DNA of 47,543 nucleotides from a virus, in the IMG/VR virus record IMGVR_UViG_3300050034_000272, positions 1 to 47,543 of that record. One strand, 5' to 3'. This document shows positions 1-8,099 of this stretch, in pieces. The position numbers were made by a program, and so were the translations under genes. The notes below the pieces were generated by a model. The model was not told the DNA's origin. It saw nothing but the letters and a program-made list of their open reading frames with translations, and did not search any database. Position 1 is the stretch's first letter; each line of letters starts with the position of its first letter.

Positions 1-297
1 AGATCCTAATTCTGTTGAAACTTTACTTCCTAAGAGTAGGTAAAGTAAATGTTCCAATCCATTTTCTGGCCATGCAGGCATTTTAAGGTCAAACTTGGGG
101 TCTACTTTATCCCTTGTAGTCATATAATTCGAATCCCTGTAACCAGTATGTCCTTGGAATGGACTGTCTGTTATCCCCAGATCAGGATCTCCATTTGCAT
201 ATGGGAGAAATACTGATGGTGCCATGTATGTTCCAGGTGTAGTTTCAATACCAATTCCCATGGCGTAAAAACTAGACGACCTATAATTTCCAGTCAT
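1..297 (-). CDS. Tail tube-like protein, N-terminal 99 residues (cut by window edge)
   Basis: The ATG at 297 overlaps the stop of the preceding small gene (TAATG), so translation is probably coupled. The visible protein contains ETTPGTYMAPSVFLPY near residue 18, then a PDLGITDSP stretch and GLEHLLYLLLGS near residue 83. This is the layout I know from the N-terminal half of phage tail tube proteins of the siphovirus type (usually about 300 residues). The C-terminal part lies outside the window. It is odd because a separate contractile-type tube gene follows the sheath at 45712-46101; this one could be a tail terminator, a neck protein or a second tube protein. The family call rests on motif pattern only. 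Confidence 0.6.
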   Translation of the reverse strand, partial: MTGNYRSSSFYAMGIGIETTPGTYMAPSVFLPYANGDPDLGITDSPFQGHTGYRDSNYMTTRDKVDPKFDLKMPAWPENGLEHLLYLLLGSKVSTELGS

Positions 298-497
298 TAT
301 TCCACCTCTTTATCGTCTGTATTTGTAGTAATATTTGCAGAGGTTGAGGGAATTACAGTTTCATCAACCTTTTCAAATAATCCGTTTAACAATTCTTTGC
401 CTTTTTCGTCACTCACATCTAATACTTCCCCTATTTCAACGTTCTCTTTAACGCCAGGAACTGTGTGAGGAGATTGCCCTATAAATCGTATTTTCAT
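297..497 (-). CDS. Small neck-region protein
   Basis: 66 residues. It starts KIRFIGQSPHTVPGV, followed by an acidic EIGEVLDVSDE segment and a disordered Thr/Asp-rich tail. Short phage proteins beginning with an RFIG-P-HxVPG stretch commonly sit among head-tail joining genes; their role is not known to me. A GGAGG lies 10 nt before the ATG. The stop overlaps the start of the tail tube-like gene, so the two are co-translated. Confidence 0.6.
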   Translation of the reverse strand: MKIRFIGQSPHTVPGVKENVEIGEVLDVSDEKGKELLNGLFEKVDETVIPSTSANITTNTDDKEVE

Positions 498-571
498 GAT
501 GTTTTAACCTCCATAATTATCGGGTTTTGCTTAATAAATTTTGTAGAAATTAATAAAAATAAGAATAAAAT

Positions 572-1084
572 TTAAGCACTGAATTCTGCTAAGATTTTAA
601 TACTTGCGCCGGCACTTAACGTTTGACCATTGCTTACTCCACTCCCATGGGTGGCCATTTCATTATCAAATTCACTTGCCATGCATGTTCCACCATACGT
701 GGTATCTTGGATTAAGAGAAAACTTGTCAAATAATATTCTAACTGTCTTACAATGATATTCGCAGTGTTATGATCAGGATTATTTACAAATATCCTCACA
801 TAAACTGGGACATAATGTGGTGATGGTGGGGGATTCGGTCCTGGAAAAATAGTCCTTGCTACCTTTTCAGTGGTATTGATTTGTGCTATTACTGGTGTTC
901 CCATTGGTGGAGATGGAAGATCTCCTATCCAAACTTTACCAAAAACAGGATTGCCACTTTCATCAACTACTGCAACCAATAAATCATGAAGATATTGCAT
1001 CATATTCGGTAGACTCGGTTTATCAATGTCAAATTCAGGCATCGTATAAACAGGGGTTGTGTAAACTGGCAGATCTGTAACCAT
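572..1084 (-). CDS. Putative tail completion / tail terminator protein
   Basis: 170 residues with no transmembrane segment. It lies after the HK97-gp10-like gene and before the tube-like gene, where tail terminator or completion proteins normally sit. It contains MMQYLHDLLVAVVDESG near the N-terminus and IIVRQLEYYL in the middle, consistent with the small alpha/beta fold of tail terminators, but I see no diagnostic motif. GAGGTG lies 7 nt before the ATG. The function is inferred mainly from gene order. Confidence 0.5.
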   Translation of the reverse strand: MVTDLPVYTTPVYTMPEFDIDKPSLPNMMQYLHDLLVAVVDESGNPVFGKVWIGDLPSPPMGTPVIAQINTTEKVARTIFPGPNPPPSPHYVPVYVRIFVNNPDHNTANIIVRQLEYYLTSFLLIQDTTYGGTCMASEFDNEMATHGSGVSNGQTLSAGASIKILAEFSA

Positions 1085-1115
1085 TAATATTCACCTCAAA
1101 AAAGTAATTTAGAAT

Positions 1116-1598
1116 TTATAATTCTGTAATTTGTGAACCTAAACTTTCAGCCTGTTCAACAACTACAGGTGACGCTTTTTCATATCCTAATTTGAAGAAA
1201 TCAGGTTTATCAACAGGACCTACACTTTTACGGAAAAATTCTTGTCCCCCTTTACAAAAATGAAGCCAGTTAGATCCACCACTTGCCTTACCTTTTGCAT
1301 GTACTGGACCTCTTTTTATTGCCCAGTCAACATATGGTGCCTGTTGTTTGTCAATATAAATCATTGCTCCTAGAGTTTTGATTATATATTTAACGGCTGA
1401 TTCGAGGTTTCCTGATTTGTCAGGATATTCTGTATTTGGGCAATGTTCTCCTTTGGGCGTTAAACTTCTCACTATCTCGGCTGTTGTGAATGCCATGATT
1501 TGGCTGCGACCATAAACTATCATTGATAGGTCGGCGCCTTTTTGTGATAACTTTTCAGGTAATTGGTTTGTTACAACTTTGATGTTTACTAAGCCCAT
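1116..1598 (-). CDS. HK97 gp10-like neck/tail component
   Basis: 160 residues. The central stretch IDKQQAPYVDWAIKRGPVHA, followed by an aromatic FFRKSVGP segment and a helical C-terminus, resembles the HK97 gp10 family (Y-A-P-Y-V-E-x-G-T motif), which forms part of the head-tail junction. Neighbours agree: a gp6-like connector upstream and a tail completion candidate downstream. GGAG lies 8 nt before the ATG. Confidence 0.6.
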   Translation of the reverse strand: MGLVNIKVVTNQLPEKLSQKGADLSMIVYGRSQIMAFTTAEIVRSLTPKGEHCPNTEYPDKSGNLESAVKYIIKTLGAMIYIDKQQAPYVDWAIKRGPVHAKGKASGGSNWLHFCKGGQEFFRKSVGPVDKPDFFKLGYEKASPVVVEQAESLGSQITEL

Positions 1599-1669
1599 GA
1601 TTTAATCTCCAAATGAGGGTAAGTTATAAATTTTAATAAAAATAAAATTAATTATCTATAGTTGATTTG

Positions 1670-1699
1670 TACTTCGTTAAATATTGCTATAACGAAGTA
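1670..1699 (-). terminator. 3-prime hairpin, ACTTCGTTA family, copy 1
   Basis: Perfect 10-bp inverted repeat TACTTCGTTA / TAACGAAGTA with a 10-nt loop, beginning 12 nt after the stop codon of the connector gene. The same stem sequence recurs after two other genes (8072-8099 and 25310-25337). It probably acts at the RNA level as a 3-prime end, processing or stability element. It is followed by AT-rich DNA rather than a clean T-tract. Confidence 0.55.
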
Positions 1700-1711
1700 A
1701 AGGATAAAATT

Positions 1712-2116
1712 TTAATATGGATAAAATGGATTTGCACCTTGGTCTGGAACAGTCGTATCTTTAACCGGTCCTGAAACTGTGTTGAAACTTATTTTAACAC
1801 CTTTACGATCTTCAGGATGTGCTGCCAAATACTCAGCTATCATGCCATACGCATCTTTTTTCCATGCTGTTGATGTACCTGAAAGATGGTCATTCATCAT
1901 AGATGCGCCCTCAACAACTATGGCTGCTGCTATTAAATTCGCAGCCTGTAAAATCACTGATGGAACTGGATGAGGTAATTCGATACGTTGAACTTTATTT
2001 TTGATTCGTTCATCTGCATATCCTAAAGCTTGTTGAAGTTTTAGATCACTTGATTGAACCCCTAATGTGGTTAATAATGTAGTTACAGAATCAGCGTCAG
2101 CATAACTTACTGTCAT
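1712..2116 (-). CDS. Head-tail connector, gp6-like
   Basis: 134 residues from the ATG at 2116, which has AAAGGAG 8 nt upstream; an in-frame GTG three codons earlier lies inside that ribosome-binding site. The mostly helical N-terminal part (YADADSVTTLL, then LQQALGYADERIKNKV and ILQAANLIAAAIV) looks like gp6/YqbG-type connectors that ring the portal. Its place between capsid genes and gp10-like gene supports this. The C-terminus is Pro/Asp rich and probably flexible. Confidence 0.6.
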   Translation of the reverse strand: MTVSYADADSVTTLLTTLGVQSSDLKLQQALGYADERIKNKVQRIELPHPVPSVILQAANLIAAAIVVEGASMMNDHLSGTSTAWKKDAYGMIAEYLAAHPEDRKGVKISFNTVSGPVKDTTVPDQGANPFYPY

Positions 2117-2129
2117 GATAATCACTCCT

Positions 2130-2582
2130 TTAATATATGAATGGATCTATTGAATCATTAGGGTCAAGTAGTCCGTCTTCCGGTGGTAATGGTGCATTCT
2201 TTCGTAGCATAAATATTGTGTATCCAAATTCAACTTCTTCTTGTTCAGTGTTGTCTGCATAATCGAATACAAGTGTGATTGTTCTTGATTCCTTTCTCAG
2301 TCCAGATGTTAATTTTGTGTTTTCTTCGCTTGTTATGAGTATTTCCTGTGTATCATTTGATGTAATTTCAAGAGGTGTGATGGGGGTTACGATTTGGTGT
2401 GTTGCATCGTCAGTTATTTCATATGTTGCAGTCATCGTAGGGTCGGTTGTGATGTTGTATATGTTATCTGTTGCGAGATCTACAATTGTAATTTCTAAGA
2501 TTCGTGTAGATTGTTCACTCACATCTGTCATGTTGACAGGCAAATCTTTGAATTTTGCTTGTATCCCTATTTGGACTGACAT
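2130..2582 (-). CDS. Beta-rich structural protein of unknown function
   Basis: 150 residues from the ATG at 2582 (MSVQIGIQ), with AAGGATGG upstream; an in-frame TTG lies three codons before it. Alternating Thr/Ile/Val stretches such as TRILEITIVD and TMTATYEIT suggest a beta sandwich. It is co-transcribed within the head-tail joining block, so it may be a head or neck accessory protein. I do not recognise the family. Confidence 0.45.
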   Translation of the reverse strand: MSVQIGIQAKFKDLPVNMTDVSEQSTRILEITIVDLATDNIYNITTDPTMTATYEITDDATHQIVTPITPLEITSNDTQEILITSEENTKLTSGLRKESRTITLVFDYADNTEQEEVEFGYTIFMLRKNAPLPPEDGLLDPNDSIDPFIY

Positions 2583-2597
2583 ATTCTTCAACCATCC

Positions 2598-2834
2598 TTA
2601 TAATGCTTTTATTAAATCTTTTTCTTTAGGAGTTCCAATAAACCTTACTTCTCCATTAATAGCTATTGTAGGAGCACCAGGTATACGATATTCATTAACT
2701 CTAGAATCGTCTCCAAATATGTCTATTTCTTCAACTTCAATATCTTCCCTACTTTTCTGTATTCTTTTTACCATGTTAATTGTGGCTTTGCAGGCCCTAT
2801 CTGCGGGTATTGTAAATATTTCCATTTTCACCAT
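2598..2834 (-). CDS. Thioredoxin/glutaredoxin-fold protein lacking the first active-site Cys
   Basis: 78 residues. The order is that of a small thioredoxin fold: first strand MEIFTIPAD, helix, strand IEVEEIDIF, then the GAPTIAINGE segment with the cis-Pro position and a final strand RFIGTPKE. The CxxC site reads ADRAC, so only the second cysteine remains. It lies inside the head-tail joining operon with 6 nt to the upstream gene, which is unusual. It may be a structural or chaperone derivative rather than an oxidoreductase. Confidence 0.6.
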   Translation of the reverse strand: MVKMEIFTIPADRACKATINMVKRIQKSREDIEVEEIDIFGDDSRVNEYRIPGAPTIAINGEVRFIGTPKEKDLIKAL

Positions 2835-2840
2835 ATTTGA

Positions 2841-3122
2841 TCACTCTTTTTTAGGTTTTTCTTCAACTGCTTTTTCTTCAGGTTTACTCTCAGGTTTAGG
2901 TTTAGATTTAGGTTCTTCTTTTTTAGCCGGGGCTGATTTCTTTGGAGCTGATTTTTTAGCTTCAATATCTTGTATGAGATATAATGGATTTTTTATATCT
3001 GCAATCATTTTAGCTATTTCGTCTTCAACAACTGCTACTCCATGTTTAAATACAATTGCTACTCCTTGGATATGTGCTATATATTCTTTTTCTCTCATGC
3101 TTTGGATTGTTATTTTTTTCAT
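2841..3122 (-). CDS. Small head-region protein with Lys/Pro/Glu-rich tail
   Basis: 93 residues. The first 50 form a compact region (REKEYIAHIQGVAIVFKHGV, then AVVEDEIAKMIADIKN). Small proteins with a similar FKxGVAxVxDE stretch often follow the capsid gene in phages. Residues 57-93 are repeats of Lys, Pro, Glu and Ser and are probably disordered. It is the first gene downstream of the major capsid protein, so a capsid-joining or accessory role is likely. Confidence 0.5.
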   Translation of the reverse strand: MKKITIQSMREKEYIAHIQGVAIVFKHGVAVVEDEIAKMIADIKNPLYLIQDIEAKKSAPKKSAPAKKEEPKSKPKPESKPEEKAVEEKPKKE

Positions 3123-3178
3123 ACTACTTTTCCTCCATTTTATTTAAAAAAATAAAAATAAAATAACCTAGTGATTAA

Positions 3179-4240
3179 CTAGGGATGGGCAGTCTGTGGG
3201 AAAGCCCATACAACAACGTTTTCATTTTCGTAGTGACAATCAAACTCAACACGTAGTGCAAAGTAAGTTGTGGCTGCGATAGGTACTCTCCATGGTTCAA
3301 TTGTGACCTGGTGGAATATACCGTAAACAAGATTGTCAGGGTTTACAAGACATGCAACTTGTCCAAAGGCACTTACTCCTACCTGATCATCTAAGACCTG
3401 AGCGAATACAAGTGGTATTCCTTTGTATATAGGTGTCCAATCAGTTGTGAGTGCAAGGTCTGCAACTCCACCGATTCTTTCGATTGCCTGGTTTACATAC
3501 CCATCGTATAAATCCCATGGTAAGTAATATCTGAGATCTGCACGGTTGGTTAAGTATGGTTTTGGATATTTCTCAAGCATTGCTTGTAGGGTTGCCTGGA
3601 TATCTGAACCGTCAAAATCACCTGCTGTGTTATTAGTAGGATTGTATGTACTACCATGAGCTACACCATATATCATCTGAGATGCAGGTGTTTTAACTAT
3701 CCATCCATTGCTTATAAGGTAAGCGTCACTGTTACCAATTGCAGACGAATAGGCAGAGTTAACTGTATCTCCAAAGACAAGAACAGCTTCCATATTCATA
3801 CCGGCTGCATTTCCCATAAGGGATAAAAGAGTGTTCTGGAAATTCTGTCTTTCAATGTTCCTTCTCATTGCTTCATCGTCTATAGATATCTGTGCACCAT
3901 AAACTTGGGCATTAAGTTGGTTCTGTTTGAAATCTACCTGTCCAGAACCATTTCCATTATCCGTAGGATCTGATCCAATAGCATATAATGCCTGACCTTC
4001 TGTAGGTTTGTGTAAAATGTTACCAGTAATACCAGTCCTGTCTATATTAGCTCTTGGACTAGTCATTTCCATCATTCTAGCATCTGCAAGAATGGTTCTT
4101 GGCCTAATAAGTTCTATAACGAATTGTGTGAAATATTCTGGTTGCAGTACAGAACTTGCTAAAGATGAAACTTCAACAAGGTCTTTGAATGCTTCCCATG
4201 CCCCTAATTCACTTAATAGGGCTTTTGTTGACATACTCAT
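3179..4240 (-). CDS. Major capsid protein (HK97-fold type)
   Basis: 353 residues, normal length for an HK97-fold capsid protein. It has a helical N-terminal region (ELGAWEAFKDL), an extended segment (RTILADARMMEMTSPRANID), an ARQIS-like stretch (QVYGAQISIDDEAM) and a C-terminal PWRVPIAATTYFALRVEFD region typical of the P-domain end. It lies between the decoration/protease genes and the connectors. GGAGG lies 7 nt before the ATG. A TATA-like box in the preceding 234-nt gap suggests its own promoter, as expected for an abundant protein. Confidence 0.8.
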   Translation of the reverse strand: MSMSTKALLSELGAWEAFKDLVEVSSLASSVLQPEYFTQFVIELIRPRTILADARMMEMTSPRANIDRTGITGNILHKPTEGQALYAIGSDPTDNGNGSGQVDFKQNQLNAQVYGAQISIDDEAMRRNIERQNFQNTLLSLMGNAAGMNMEAVLVFGDTVNSAYSSAIGNSDAYLISNGWIVKTPASQMIYGVAHGSTYNPTNNTAGDFDGSDIQATLQAMLEKYPKPYLTNRADLRYYLPWDLYDGYVNQAIERIGGVADLALTTDWTPIYKGIPLVFAQVLDDQVGVSAFGQVACLVNPDNLVYGIFHQVTIEPWRVPIAATTYFALRVEFDCHYENENVVVWAFPQTAHP

Positions 4241-4300
4241 AATTGTTCCTCCATTGTAAAGGTTTGGAAGAATAAGTTAGTTCAAAATGAAAATAGATAG

Positions 4301-4314
4301 GTATATTTTATACA
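4301..4314 (-). promoter_or_regulatory. TATA-like box upstream of the major capsid gene
   Basis: TGTATAAAATATAC on the minus strand, about 68 nt before the capsid ATG, inside the longest gap of the head operon (4241-4474). A start site 25 nt downstream would leave a leader of roughly 40 nt carrying the GGAGG site. The rest of the gap is AT-rich with no ORF I can support. Confidence 0.4.
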
Positions 4315-4474
4315 AAAACAAATATCGTGTAAGAACAGGATATGGTTTAAGGGTAAAAAATTTAAGAAAATGTGAAATGTTTTTTGGTCGAAACGCTCAC
4401 TAACTCTTCTATTTTCACTTTTAAAACTAATATTCTTTCTTCTTTTTTTATGTAAAGTAAAATTAAAATCTAAA

Positions 4475-4834
4475 TTATACTGCTTGTAAAATTGGTACTG
4501 CTACAGCTGTTGCGGCTGTTGCGTTTGCAGGTGCTGTAATTATAATCTGGCCGGTTGAAGCTACAAACTGTAATACTGCTCCAGTTGCGGTTGCGTCTAA
4601 TGTTGCACTTGTAAAGTAATGTCCCATTGGTACACCGTTAATATCTGCTGTGTTGGTTACGGTTGCAGTTTTAGATCCGATTCCAATAGTTAATGTTCTT
4701 ATTGCTATTTTAGCTTTTCCTGCGAGTACTGCATTTGCAGCTAACATTACAGGTGTTATTTCGCCAGCACTAATATTCCCAGTTAAATCTAGGTTTTCTA
4801 TTGCGTTGACTATATCTTGTAATTGTCCACTCAT
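4475..4834 (-). CDS. Probable capsid decoration/stabilisation protein
   Basis: 119 residues, Ala/Thr/Val-rich and beta-prone (LTIGIGSKTATVTNTADING, then GHYFTSATLDATATG and IITAPANATAATAVAVPIL). Proteins of this composition and length directly before the major capsid gene are usually decoration or head fibre proteins. The N-terminal helix (LQDIVNAIENLDL) may be the attachment segment. GGAGG lies 9 nt before the ATG. The call is from composition and position. Confidence 0.5.
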   Translation of the reverse strand: MSGQLQDIVNAIENLDLTGNISAGEITPVMLAANAVLAGKAKIAIRTLTIGIGSKTATVTNTADINGVPMGHYFTSATLDATATGAVLQFVASTGQIIITAPANATAATAVAVPILQAV

Positions 4835-4852
4835 GTTATGATTCCTCCCTGA

Positions 4853-6763
4853 TTATGTCTTAATTTTTCTACCGAATGCATCTCTTCCGAGAGCGGTGTA
4901 AGTATCAACAGGTGCTGTCTTTTCAGATCCTTCAGGTTCTGCACTTTCAAGTCCTTTACTTTTAGCTGGGATCTTAAGCATTTTCTCAACTATTTCGAGT
5001 CTTGATTTTACAGATGCCTGGTCACCTGGTGGTGTTCCTGCTTCATCAGTTTCAGTTTTGTCTTTACCTTTGTCGCTAGCTAATTTTACACCACATTGTG
5101 GGCAATACTGATCGCCGGCATTGGTGTCATTATCGCAACCAGGGCATTTTATGAGTGAATCTCTTCCATCTGCTCCGCCAACTGATCCTTCCTGTTCGGA
5201 ACTTGTGGGTGTTCCTGCTTTAACAGATTTTTCAAGTTCGTCAATTTTGTCTGTTACAGGTTTAATTTTATCGTCAAATGCTTTACCGACTAAATCGGCT
5301 AATTCTTGTTCGTTCATATCATCTACCTCCGATGGGTTTGATTTAATGTTAATTGGACTGTCTCCAACACTGTTCTCTTCATTTCCTAAAACATTGGGTG
5401 CTAATGGATCGTTCTCTGTTGGTGTTCTTTCATCGTCACCTTGTTTTACAAAGTCAGTTAACAGGTTGATTGCATCCTTTATTTTTGAATAATTTGCATC
5501 GCTAATTGTTCTTCCAGCTTTGGATGCTCTATTTTTTAGATGTTGGAATAAACTGTCTTTTGTGGATTCTACCTGTTTTGGTGTTTCAACTGTTTTTTCC
5601 GCAGGTTTATCTTCTAATGGTTTATCTTTAATTGAACAAAACACAGCATCTTTAACGCAAGGTTCAGGGACTAATGAAATTGTGAATCCAACTGGGCGAT
5701 CTAAATCAGCTATTAATGTACGCGATTTATCAGCCGATGTTGTACCAATTAGTACTCCTTCTTTTGCAGCTGCGGTCAGTTTGTTTGATAAGTCCTCTGG
5801 AATAAATGTTCCACTAAAACCATTGTATGTTCCATCTTCAACTTTTGCCCATGTATCAGGGTCCGTTACTTTTACAGATGCCATCCATGTTCCAGTTGGT
5901 AATTCAACGTCATCGCCACGAATGTTTTTCATCACTTTGGGTTCATCTGTAAGATATGATTCCACCACATCCCCCACGTTCTGCTCTGTAAAAGCATAAT
6001 CATGCATTTTATCAACAATTCGGTGTGTTGCCATATAGACATGAGCCATTTTCTTGACTTCATCGGTTGTTAATATCTTTTCGCCACGACAATGATCACA
6101 ATCAGGTTTGCCTGGTGTTAAAACAGGAGCTGTGACTATCTGTTCTACATTGTCCTTTTCAACCCACATTCCTTGAAAACTCTTTGCAGTAGCTTCAATT
6201 GGATTGTAATTTGTTTCGGGACTAACTTCAACACTGTCTCCTAAACTGATTTCACCATCAGAATCTCTCGTGAATGGTATTTTGTAATATTTGTCAGAAT
6301 CCCAATTACTAATAATAATGCTCCCTGCTGTTGGAAGTGTCTCTGGAAGAACATCTTCAATATAAAGACTATTACCTCCAAAACTGCTAGAATTAGGATA
6401 TTTCTCTTGGACTTCTTCATTTAAACTGGATTGGAAATCATTCCAACTGCCTTCAACTAATGCTTTTGTTCCGGCCGTCATTTTTGGAGCTGATTTCTCT
6501 GTAAGTGCTGGTGATTCTGGATCATATCCTGCAGATTTAACATCAGCATCTGTGATTATGTCTTGGCGTCTTGCTTCGTAGATTAATGGTTTGACATAGT
6601 TACTGTTTGATGCTCCGAGGGATCTTCCAACTAGATTTTTTAAGTCTGCATCTGTTAAACAATTACCAAAATCATCTTTACTGGCTAATGTGCATTTACC
6701 GTCTTTGTCGAGGTTGTTTTTTTGTCTGTCGTCTATCATGGATTGTGTTATTTTTGTTACCAT
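4853..6763 (-). CDS. XkdF-like prohead protease / scaffold fusion with zinc ribbon
   Basis: 636 residues. Residues about 230-325 match the XkdF protease-like domain: a helix with HVYMATHRIVDKMH, then VVESYLTD, GTWMASVKVTDPDTW and GTYNGFSGTF. The region after residue 380 is acidic, Pro/Lys-rich and partly coiled coil (residues 475-515), as expected of a scaffold. A four-Cys zinc ribbon (CPGC and CPQCG) follows near residues 540-560, and a CDHC pair precedes the protease domain near 222. Location just before decoration and capsid genes fits a maturation protease with built-in scaffold. The catalytic residues cannot be named from sequence alone. GGAGG precedes the ATG. Confidence 0.7.
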   Translation of the reverse strand: MVTKITQSMIDDRQKNNLDKDGKCTLASKDDFGNCLTDADLKNLVGRSLGASNSNYVKPLIYEARRQDIITDADVKSAGYDPESPALTEKSAPKMTAGTKALVEGSWNDFQSSLNEEVQEKYPNSSSFGGNSLYIEDVLPETLPTAGSIIISNWDSDKYYKIPFTRDSDGEISLGDSVEVSPETNYNPIEATAKSFQGMWVEKDNVEQIVTAPVLTPGKPDCDHCRGEKILTTDEVKKMAHVYMATHRIVDKMHDYAFTEQNVGDVVESYLTDEPKVMKNIRGDDVELPTGTWMASVKVTDPDTWAKVEDGTYNGFSGTFIPEDLSNKLTAAAKEGVLIGTTSADKSRTLIADLDRPVGFTISLVPEPCVKDAVFCSIKDKPLEDKPAEKTVETPKQVESTKDSLFQHLKNRASKAGRTISDANYSKIKDAINLLTDFVKQGDDERTPTENDPLAPNVLGNEENSVGDSPINIKSNPSEVDDMNEQELADLVGKAFDDKIKPVTDKIDELEKSVKAGTPTSSEQEGSVGGADGRDSLIKCPGCDNDTNAGDQYCPQCGVKLASDKGKDKTETDEAGTPPGDQASVKSRLEIVEKMLKIPAKSKGLESAEPEGSEKTAPVDTYTALGRDAFGRKIKT

Positions 6764-6778
6764 CTTTTAACCTCCTTT

Positions 6779-6889
6779 TCATTCTTTTAATGCTTCAAAA
6801 ATCTTTTGTAATACATCGCCTTGAGGACTGCCAGGACTACATTTGTTACTGGTCTGGTCTACCAAGGGGTTATCATCTTTTTCAGTCAT
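6779..6889 (-). CDS. 36-residue hypothetical protein
   Basis: A short ORF with GGAGG 6 nt before its ATG, sitting directly upstream of the protease/scaffold gene. The peptide is acidic at the N-terminus (MTEKDDNPLVDQ), has one cysteine, and ends in a short helix (VLQKIFEALKE). The spacing and ribosome-binding site make it a credible gene. Function unknown. Confidence 0.5.
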   Translation of the reverse strand: MTEKDDNPLVDQTSNKCSPGSPQGDVLQKIFEALKE

Positions 6890-6931
6890 GATTAACCTCC
6901 ATAAATTTAGAATTAGAAATAATAATAAAAA

Positions 6932-7417
6932 TTAACATCCTCTAATTGTATGATACGATTCAAAATTTTTATTTTTTATAAAATTTTTAGGGATATCTGT
7001 CAAATTAAAATATGGATTTAAAATCCCCTTGCGGATCCTTTTATTTACTTCTTTTTCTTTAGCTAATTTGTAACCACATTTATCTGTGAAAAATCCATAA
7101 TCTAAATCATGTGGCCATTGGTACCACGGGTGGCCTTTACATACGTCGGGCCTTTTGTCATGGCAATTACATTTGTTATCGACTAAAAATTTACATCTAA
7201 AATATTGCCCATTTATGCGATTGTCTTCTAAATATTCTGGATGAATTTTATAGATCTCTTTTTTAGTTAGTTTAATCCAAAAACTCCCTATGAATGTAAA
7301 ATCATCATGGAATTTATCTTCATCTGTCATTCCTCCAGGGAATTTAATACGATTTCTTTCATGAATGTCGCTTAATTTGTTATCAATACGGATACACTTA
7401 CAACAACTTCCACACAT
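6932..7417 (-). CDS. YkgJ-type Cys-cluster (metal-binding) protein
   Basis: 161 residues. It begins MCGSCCKC and has later cysteines at RCKFL, CNCHDKRPDVCKGHPW and DKCGYK. This C-x2-CC ... C ... C-x-RPxxC-x-xxP layout is that of the YkgJ/CxxCxxCC zinc- or iron-binding family. There is no ribosome-binding site at normal spacing, but ATTATATATC lies at 7431-7440, so a very short leader is possible. A metal-binding protein inside the head operon is unusual and its role is unknown. Confidence 0.6.
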   Translation of the reverse strand: MCGSCCKCIRIDNKLSDIHERNRIKFPGGMTDEDKFHDDFTFIGSFWIKLTKKEIYKIHPEYLEDNRINGQYFRCKFLVDNKCNCHDKRPDVCKGHPWYQWPHDLDYGFFTDKCGYKLAKEKEVNKRIRKGILNPYFNLTDIPKNFIKNKNFESYHTIRGC

Positions 7418-7487
7418 TTTACAGATTTGAGATATATAATCACCTGTCTACTTTTTTCTAAATATTTCCAAAAGAATAAAATTAAAA

Positions 7488-7664
7488 CTAGGATGTAGGT
7501 AATGGCTCTAATTGTGAGCTGTTAGGATATGTTATACAATTTCCAGTATCATTATCAAAATAAAAGCCACAGATCGTACATGTAACTTCAGATCCGTTCA
7601 CTTCAAGACAATTTTCATATCCACAACTTGGACATACATTTTGCCAGGCTAAAGTATCGCTCAT
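7488..7664 (-). CDS. 58-residue zinc-ribbon protein
   Basis: Two cysteine pairs (NVCPSCGYENC and VTCTICGF) form a compact zinc ribbon. The ATG at 7664 follows the upstream stop codon by 3 nt, and GAAGG at the end of that gene acts as ribosome-binding site. The C-terminus is a short disordered tail. Function unknown; a nucleic-acid or protein-binding adaptor is possible. Confidence 0.55.
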   Translation of the reverse strand: MSDTLAWQNVCPSCGYENCLEVNGSEVTCTICGFYFDNDTGNCITYPNSSQLEPLPTS

Positions 7665-7667
7665 GAT

Positions 7668-7856
7668 CTAACCTTCATTAATAAAAACATTATAACCTTT
7701 AGGAGTCTTTGGAATAGCTGAAGTATCTTTAACATTGAAATAATCAATAGTCTTCTCTTTAATATCAACATGAACTAACGCGACAACATTCAATTCGCCT
7801 AAAATACTTTTAAAAGGATATTTACCTTTCACCAATATGTTGTCTTCATTAACCAT
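7668..7856 (-). CDS. 62-residue hypothetical protein
   Basis: The ATG at 7856 has GGAGG 8 nt upstream; longer in-frame starts have none. The protein alternates strands and turns (ILVKGKYPFKSI, VVALVHVDIKEKTIDYFNV, GYNVFINEG) and looks like a small beta protein. It overlaps the end of the upstream membrane peptide by 8 nt. Not recognised. Confidence 0.5.
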   Translation of the reverse strand: MVNEDNILVKGKYPFKSILGELNVVALVHVDIKEKTIDYFNVKDTSAIPKTPKGYNVFINEG

Positions 7857-7983
7857 GATAAATACCTCCAAACAATGCAAGGATTATTATAAGGAATATT
7901 GGACTTGAACAAAATATTAAAAATAGTAACATTTCATACTTTTTGAAGGATTCGCCACATCCTTTAAGCATCTCAGTTGCCAT
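7849..7983 (-). CDS. 44-residue single-pass membrane peptide
   Basis: After a charged N-terminus (MATEMLKGCGESFKKYE) comes one transmembrane segment of about 22 residues (LLFLIFCSSPIFLIIILAL). GGTG lies 6 nt before the ATG at 7983, and the stop overlaps the next gene by 8 nt. It is one of several tiny membrane proteins in this genome. Confidence 0.5.
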   Translation of the reverse strand: MATEMLKGCGESFKKYEMLLFLIFCSSPIFLIIILALFGGIYHG

Positions 7984-8071
7984 AATTAACACCAAAATTT
8001 AGTAAAATTAAATAGTAAATATGGACATGTATATCCTAAAATAGTAAATTGGAAGGTTACTTATAAAGGCA

Positions 8072-8099
8072 ACTTCGTTAAATTCATGTATGGCGAAGT
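8072..8099 (-). terminator. 3-prime hairpin, ACTTCGTTA family, copy 2
   Basis: ACTTCG / CGAAGT stem (6 bp) with the adjoining TTAAAT shared with copy 1, beginning 11 nt after the stop codon of the 8111-8464 gene. The stem sequence is kept while the loop differs. Confidence 0.45.

Noticed and set aside
2275-3147. 290-residue plus-strand ORF
   Set aside because: Runs opposite three well-supported minus-strand genes with good ribosome-binding sites; its hydrophobic low-complexity translation is what the complement of Lys/Glu-rich coding DNA gives.
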